A stretch of 10,930 bases of DNA, taken from positions 1-10,930 of the forward strand of contig CAMPIC010000046.1 in NCBI GenBank assembly GCA_946886185.1. Reading direction: 5' to 3'. The translations under genes and the position numbers were made by a program. The stretch is from an uncultured bacterium. Lineage in GTDB: Bacteria > Eisenbacteria > RBG-16-71-46 > CAIMUX01. How positions within the stretch are numbered: the stretch's first letter is position 1; each line of letters begins with the position of its first letter. Positions 6,782 to 10,930 of the stretch are shown here, one piece after another. The notes below the pieces were generated by a model. It did not search any database and was not told the DNA's origin. It worked only from the letters and a program-made list of their open reading frames with translations.

Positions 6782-8914
6782 GTGACCTTCGTCAAGATCG
6801 CGCTCGGTTTGCTCCTCCTCTTCGTGGCTGCCGGCCGCTTCCTACCGGGACCGCGCTTCTGGGGATTCAACCATCTCGCCTATCTCTCCACTCCCATCTA
6901 CGTGAGCTGGCTGGTGTGCGCGGCCCTGCTGTTGTTGCCCTCGTTTCAAGCCAGGCTCGCGACCGCGCTCGAAGCGAAGTTGCCGCGCCTCCTCGAGAGA
7001 TGGAGCGGAGCGATCTTGCTGGCCGGCGTCGCCGCCATCCTCTTCGTCCTCTTCCGAGAGCAGTCCTATTTCATGGGAGATGGCTACCTCGTAGGCGAGC
7101 TGGTGGAGCGCGGGATGAAGTTCCGCGCCTTCGACAACATGGACTACATGCTCCATTACGCGACCTATCAAGCGCAGCCCGACGGCGCAGAGAAGATCTC
7201 GTCATTCACCATCTACCGCGCGGGATCGGTCCTCGCGGGCACGCTCGGCACGCTCCTGCTCTGGTGGCTGACGCGAAAGCTTCCCTGGGAAGGGTGGCGG
7301 AGGCTGCTCGTCCTGGGGTTCTTCCTCTTGGCGGGCCCGGTGGCGCTTTTCCACGGATACGTCGAGAGCTACAGCTGGCTCTTCCTCTTCGTGAGCGCGT
7401 TCCTCGTCGCGGGCGTCCTCACGCTGGAAGGAGTGGTGGGAATCTGGCTCGCCTCCACGCTTTTCGGGGCGGCGCTCTTCTTCCATCTCACTGCGGTGTT
7501 CAGCGGCCCTGCCTTGCTCTATCTCGCGTGGAAAGCTCCGGCTCGGCCGGCGTGGAAACGATGGGCGGACGCGGCGGTGCCCGCGCTGGTGATCTTCCTG
7601 GTCTCGGTCGTCCTGCATCTCGCGGCGGGATACGACGCGACCTGGTTTCGCAGGGAGTTCGTCGAGAGCCGCAATGCGCAGTCGATCTGGATTCCGCTAG
7701 GCGGGGACCACGGCCTTCTTTCCGCGTATCACTGGAAGGATCTGTTCAATCTCCTCCTCATCACCTCGCCCGCCGCGGTGGTGATCCTGCTCGGTCGCAT
7801 AGGGGCGCTGCGGAGCCGCATCTCGGATCGGCGTGTCCAGTTCGCGCTGGTGCAGGTGGCCACGATCGCGTTCTTCTCGGTCGCGCTCGATCGAAAGCTG
7901 GGGGGAGCGCGCGATTGGGATCTCCTCGCGGCGCACTCTCTGGGGATCGGGCTGCTTGCGGCGCTTCTTCTTCCTCCGTGGCCGCCGGTTGCGCCCGCGC
8001 CGCGGTCACGCGCTCCGCTTCCTCCGGAGCAGGAGCGCACCGGATCGACGCGCATCGCGGCGCTCGTCCTGACCGTGGCGTTCCTCATGACAGCTCCCTG
8101 GGTCGCGCTGCTTCACCACGAGCGGGCCTCGATCGCGCGCTTCGTCGATGTCGCCGCCGATTTCCCGGATTTCGCGCGTGCCTACGCATATGAGGAGGTC
8201 GGCAAGTACTATCGCAAAGCCGAGAACTACGACATGGCGGAGCAGATGTATCGCCGCTGCGTCGACACCTATCCCGGGAATCCTCGGTTTCACGTCCTGC
8301 TCGGATCGATCTACATGGTCCAGAGCATGCGAACTTCCGATCAGGAAGAGAAGACCGCCCGGATGGATCAGGCCGAAGCTGCCTACCGCGAGGCGCTCAG
8401 GCTCAAGCCCGACGTCCCTCTCGCGCTCTCCAACCTCGCGCGCGCGCTGATGGCGCGAGAGAAATACTCCGAGGCGTTGCCGCTCTATGAGCGGCTGGTG
8501 CTGGTCGAGCCGCGCGATTTCGAGCATTGGGCCGGGCTAGGGAATGCCCGGCTGCAGCAGGACGATCCGGCTGGAGCGGTCACGGCGTACGAATCCGCCC
8601 TCCAGCGCAACCCGAACGCTCCGGTGAAGAAAATGCTCGGCGCGGCCCTTCTCGGGACCCGTCGATATTCCGAAGCGGCTGCGGTGTTCAGCGAGACGCT
8701 CCGGGGAGGCGATCGCGATCCGCGGGTCCTCTACGGGCTGGCTTCGGCACGGGTGGAGGAGGCGAGGCAGGCTGCCGCGAGAGGGCAGCCGCTCGACCCC
8801 GGGCGGCTGACGGAAGCGGAAAACCTTTTGCGGGAGCTGCTCCAGGCCGATTCTCGACATATGGCGGCGCGATCTCTGCTGCAGCGAATCGAGGATCTCC
8901 GGGCGGGCTCATGA
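6782..8914 (+). CDS. Polytopic membrane protein (possible GT-C-type glycosyltransferase) with C-terminal TPR repeats
   Basis: This 710-aa protein has about eleven or twelve hydrophobic segments in residues 3-445 (for example 3-18, 37-54, 76-92, 146-163, 175-190, 197-216, 219-240, 264-283, 321-338, 353-369, 383-399, 424-443). They are followed by at least four TPR-like helix pairs: 464-500, 501-543 (with a charged insertion), 545-578 and 580-612, with weaker units to about 700. The first large loop holds FMGDGYLVGE (97-106), where Asp100 sits as the acidic residue does in the first external loop of GT-C transferases. HGYVESYSW (191-199) and RDWDLL (377-382) are other polar islands likely to be functional. 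This layout resembles GT-C/PMT-like proteins carrying TPRs, but I see no diagnostic motif, so the activity is inference. GTG 6782 directly follows a strong GGAGGAGGGGA ribosome site. A hairpin terminator candidate follows downstream at 8964. Confidence 0.9.
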   Translation: MTFVKIALGLLLLFVAAGRFLPGPRFWGFNHLAYLSTPIYVSWLVCAALLLLPSFQARLATALEAKLPRLLERWSGAILLAGVAAILFVLFREQSYFMGDGYLVGELVERGMKFRAFDNMDYMLHYATYQAQPDGAEKISSFTIYRAGSVLAGTLGTLLLWWLTRKLPWEGWRRLLVLGFFLLAGPVALFHGYVESYSWLFLFVSAFLVAGVLTLEGVVGIWLASTLFGAALFFHLTAVFSGPALLYLAWKAPARPAWKRWADAAVPALVIFLVSVVLHLAAGYDATWFRREFVESRNAQSIWIPLGGDHGLLSAYHWKDLFNLLLITSPAAVVILLGRIGALRSRISDRRVQFALVQVATIAFFSVALDRKLGGARDWDLLAAHSLGIGLLAALLLPPWPPVAPAPRSRAPLPPEQERTGSTRIAALVLTVAFLMTAPWVALLHHERASIARFVDVAADFPDFARAYAYEEVGKYYRKAENYDMAEQMYRRCVDTYPGNPRFHVLLGSIYMVQSMRTSDQEEKTARMDQAEAAYREALRLKPDVPLALSNLARALMAREKYSEALPLYERLVLVEPRDFEHWAGLGNARLQQDDPAGAVTAYESALQRNPNAPVKKMLGAALLGTRRYSEAAAVFSETLRGGDRDPRVLYGLASARVEEARQAAARGQPLDPGRLTEAENLLRELLQADSRHMAARSLLQRIEDLRAGS

Positions 8915-8963
8915 TCGTCCACCCCGGCGTTTCCCGGAGTGGGTCCCGGTGCAGGCAGAATCC

Positions 8964-9010
8964 GGTCGGTAGCGGCCGGTCTATTCGCCGGGGCCAGACC
9001 GACCCATTTT
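8964..9010 (+). terminator. Rho-independent terminator-like hairpin after the TPR gene
   Basis: GGTCGGT (8964-8970) pairs perfectly with ACCGACC (8998-9004). Inside, GGCC...GGCC forms a second stem around the loop TCTATTCG, with a small bulge. CATTTT follows, a short U-tract. It lies about 50 bases after the TPR stop and about 110 before the YugP start, so it probably separates the two units. The T-run is short, so efficiency is uncertain. Confidence 0.55.
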
Positions 9011-9122
9011 GACCCGGCTCGGAACGAAACTCTGGCATCATACGTAGGTAGTGCGTTCCTTCGACGGTCCCGGACGGCCAGGGAGGCCGTCTCGGGATCG
9101 GGTCGTCATCGCAGGAGGTTCG

Positions 9123-9812
9123 ATGTTCTTCGATCCACTCTATTTCGTGATCGTGGGACCGGCGATCGTGCTCTCGATCGTCGCCCAAATCTGGGTCAAG
9201 AGGGCCTTCAACAAGTACTCCAAGGTCGGCGTCGCGACGGGGCTCTCCGGAGCGCAGGTCGCCGAGAGGATCGTCGCCCAGGCCGGGCTGGGAGTCCGCG
9301 TGGAGCGCGTTTCGGGTTTTCTCTCCGATCACTACGACCCTCTCCACCGAGTCTTGCGCCTGAGTCCCGACGTCTATGACGGCCGTTCGATCTCGTCGGT
9401 GGGAGTGGCGGCGCACGAAGCCGGGCACGCGCTCCAGCACGCCAAGAACTACGTGCCGCTCAAGTGGCGCTCGGCCCTGGTCCCGGTGACGAAGATCGGG
9501 AGCTCGCTCGCATGGCCGCTCCTCATGATCGGGTTCCTTCTCGGCGCGGTCGGATTGATCAAGGTGGGGATCATCTTCTTCTCCGCAGCGGTGCTCTTCC
9601 AGGTAGTGACTCTCCCGGTGGAGTTCGATGCCTCTCGCCGGGCCGTGGGCGTGATCCAGCAGATGGGCATCGTCACCTCTACCGAGCTGGTGGGGGTCAA
9701 GAAAGTGCTTGGCGCGGCGGCCATGACCTACGTTGCAGCCGCGGCGTCTTCCATCGCGCAGCTGCTCTACTTCCTGATGCGAGCGGGACTCTTGGGCGGG
9801 CGGCGCGACTGA
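9123..9812 (+). CDS. yugP: Membrane zinc metallopeptidase, YugP family (Zn_peptidase_2)
   Basis: This 229-aa integral membrane protein has the usual length for the family. An N-terminal transmembrane helix (about 5-25) is followed by a cytosolic-looking domain with SGAQVAERI, a conserved L-x-x-x-YDP-type region (LSDHYDPLHRVLRLSPDVY, 67-85) and the zinc motif HEAGH (His98, Glu99, His102). Two central hydrophobic helices (about 130-165) come next, then PVEFDASRRA (165-174), whose Glu167 probably supplies the third zinc ligand. A final helix spans about 198-222. The family is widespread but its substrates are poorly known. ATG 9123 is chosen because AGGAGG lies 4 bases upstream; an earlier in-frame GTG at 9051 would add a Pro/Arg-rich leader. 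It is followed after 190 bases by rseP, another membrane zinc protease on the same strand. Confidence 0.93.
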   Translation: MFFDPLYFVIVGPAIVLSIVAQIWVKRAFNKYSKVGVATGLSGAQVAERIVAQAGLGVRVERVSGFLSDHYDPLHRVLRLSPDVYDGRSISSVGVAAHEAGHALQHAKNYVPLKWRSALVPVTKIGSSLAWPLLMIGFLLGAVGLIKVGIIFFSAAVLFQVVTLPVEFDASRRAVGVIQQMGIVTSTELVGVKKVLGAAAMTYVAAAASSIAQLLYFLMRAGLLGGRRD

Positions 9813-9865
9813 ACAATCCGATTCCGGGTAGGCTGCGGAGCGCTCCCGAGATCGGCCTGAGCATG

Positions 9866-9910
9866 AAAGAAAAGCCCCGTGGCGGGTCGGCCGGGATTTC
9901 GGGCGGGGCT
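9866..9910 (-). terminator. Terminator-like hairpin pointing against rseP
   Basis: AGCCCCG (9873-9879) pairs perfectly with CGGGGCT (9904-9910) across a 24-base GC-rich loop. On the minus strand the stem is followed by TTTTCTTT (complement of 9866-9873), the classical order of an intrinsic terminator. On the plus strand no T-run follows. No minus-strand gene is evident upstream of it in the window, so it would end an antisense transcript entering from rseP, or the T-rich side is incidental. Confidence 0.4.
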
Positions 9911-9948
9911 CGAGTCGAGCGCAAGACCGAGCGCAAGATCGAGTCGAG
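9911..9948 (+). repeat. Nested short direct repeats in the yugP-rseP gap
   Basis: CGAGTCGAG occurs at 9911-9919 and 9940-9948, bracketing two copies of CGAGCGCAAGA (9916-9926 and 9928-9938, period 12). The block follows directly after the minus-strand hairpin and ends 54 bases before the rseP start. It could be a binding-site array or simple slippage expansion. No function is shown. Confidence 0.5.
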
Positions 9949-10002
9949 TGTCAAAGGTACCGGTTCGTTTCGGATCGGCAAGGTTCTGCGAGGAGTCATC
10001 GA

Positions 10003-10930
10003 ATGGGTGTGATCCAAGGATTGCTGGCCTTCATCGTCGTCATCGGGGTCGTGGTAGTGGTCCACGAGCTTGGGCACTTCCTGGCCGCGCGCGCGGTCGG
10101 CATCCGGGTCGAGCGATTTTCGGTGGGATATCCCCCCCGGATCTTCGGCAAGAAGATCGGCGACACCGACTACTGCATCTCCGCCCTTCCGCTCGGGGGC
10201 TACGTCAAGATGGCGGGGATGATCGACGAGTCGATGGACAACCCGGAGAAGATCACCGGGGCCCCCGACGAGTTCATGTCGAAGAACTTCTTCCAGAAAG
10301 CGCTCGTCATCTGCGCGGGCGTGATCATGAACTTCCTCCTCGCCTGGGCCATCTTCGCCGGCCTCGCCTACAGCCAGGGAATCGGGGAAGTGACCGAGCC
10401 TCGGATCGACTTCGTGGAGGAGGGGATGCCCGCTGCCGAGGCGGGACTTCAGTCCGGCGATCTCATCGTGGAAGTAGGTGGTCGTTCCGTGCACACATGG
10501 GATGAGCTCAGCGAGCTGATCCGAGAGAGTCCCGATCAGCCGCTCGAGATCGTCTGGGAGCGAGCTGGAGTGCGTCAGTCTGCGGTCGTCACTCCACAGA
10601 TGGCGAAGATCCCGGTCGGTTCCGAGATCATCGAAGGCGGGAAGATCGGGATCGGTCCAGCGGTGACGGTCCGTCCTGCCAGCTTCGGCGAGTCATTGGC
10701 CACGGGGCTCACGGGCGTCAAGAATGGTCTGCAGCTTGGTCTCGCCACGATCGGCGCACTCTTCAAGGGGGACGCGGGAGTCAAGGATCTCGGGGGACCG
10801 ATTTTCATCGCGAAGCTCTCCGCGGAGAGCGCGAAGGGAGGACCGCTCGCGCTCCTCGGGTTCATCGCCTTCATCTCCGTCAACATCGGCTTCCTCAACT
10901 CCCGTCAGGATCAGCGCGAGTTCATGCGCA
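10003..10930 (+). CDS. rseP: Site-2 intramembrane metalloprotease (RseP/RasP family), 3' end outside window
   Basis: RseP-type proteases cut membrane-embedded substrates, such as anti-sigma factors and signal peptide remnants, inside the inner membrane. I translated 309 codons open to the window edge. The first transmembrane helix ends in HELGH (His21, Glu22, His25). Next come FSVGYPPRIFGKK and ALPLGGYVKMAGM (membrane-reentrant and conserved loop), a second helix (about 103-120), and a single PDZ domain (about 128-205, with AEAGLQSGDLIVEV). The GVKDLGGPIFIAK block and the third helix reaching SVNIGFLN follow. One PDZ, as in Bacillus RasP, rather than two as in E. coli. ATG 10003 has GAGGAG 7 bases upstream. 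After Asn299 the expected NxLPxPxLDGGH zinc-ligand motif is replaced by SRQDQREFMR; see findings. dxr, the common upstream neighbour, is absent. Confidence 0.93.
   Translation, partial: MGVIQGLLAFIVVIGVVVVVHELGHFLAARAVGIRVERFSVGYPPRIFGKKIGDTDYCISALPLGGYVKMAGMIDESMDNPEKITGAPDEFMSKNFFQKALVICAGVIMNFLLAWAIFAGLAYSQGIGEVTEPRIDFVEEGMPAAEAGLQSGDLIVEVGGRSVHTWDELSELIRESPDQPLEIVWERAGVRQSAVVTPQMAKIPVGSEIIEGGKIGIGPAVTVRPASFGESLATGLTGVKNGLQLGLATIGALFKGDAGVKDLGGPIFIAKLSAESAKGGPLALLGFIAFISVNIGFLNSRQDQREFMR

Noticed and set aside
6916..8193. A 425-codon plus-strand frame within the TPR membrane gene
   Set aside because: Arg/Ala/Gly-rich out-of-frame shadow; the 6782-8914 frame has transmembrane and TPR periodicity and a strong ribosome site.
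9009..9043. TTGACC with CATCATAC downstream as a promoter for yugP
   Set aside because: The spacing is more than 20 bases, too long for a normal sigma-70 promoter, and TTGACC directly overlaps the terminator tail.
9697..10494. A 265-codon minus-strand frame opposite rseP
   Set aside because: Shadow of rseP (HELGH frame on the plus strand). The minus-strand terminator at 9866-9910 might tempt one to call a gene, but the composition is Asp/His/Arg-rich reverse-frame noise.

Overview
This GC-rich window looks like an ordinary stretch of chromosome from a Gram-negative (diderm) bacterium. An outer-membrane patatin/POTRA/beta-barrel fusion and an RseP-type site-2 protease point to an outer membrane. 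The ispG gene encodes the long form seen in plants, Chlamydiae and FCB-type bacteria rather than the short E. coli form. Together with the high GC and the proline/arginine-rich linkers, this suggests an uncultured FCB-like lineage such as Eisenbacteria or Gemmatimonadota. That placement is inference; no rRNA or tRNA gene is present to fix it. Both ends of the window cut through genes.

Layout: positions 1-1292 (minus) hold the N-terminal part of ispG (MEP isoprenoid pathway). A 521-base divergent gap follows, with palindromes but no convincing gene. On the plus strand, a NifS/IscS-type cysteine desulfurase (1814-2941) overlaps by 4 bases a secreted patatin-like phospholipase fused to a POTRA domain and a C-terminal outer-membrane barrel (2938-5193). 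A convergent minus-strand metallophosphoesterase of the CpdA/Icc family (5240-6133) follows. A divergent promoter region leads into a two-gene plus-strand unit: a small winged-helix/charged-helix protein of unknown function (6289-6753) and a large polytopic membrane protein with C-terminal TPRs (6782-8914). After a terminator-like hairpin come a YugP-family membrane zinc metallopeptidase (9123-9812) and the start of rseP (10003 to the window end).

Functional links are loose. IspG is a 4Fe-4S enzyme and the divergent desulfurase can supply sulfur for such clusters. The patatin fusion, the membrane/TPR protein, YugP and RseP all act in or at the envelope. I see no mobile element, CRISPR array, toxin-antitoxin pair or defence island. 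I do not claim a wholly new system. The points most worth a second look are the patatin-barrel fusion coupled to a desulfurase, the winged-helix gene paired with a possible GT-C/TPR membrane protein, two divergent genes with -10-like hexamers 7-8 bases from their ATGs (possible leaderless transcripts), and the last 31 bases of the window, which break the most conserved motif of RseP.
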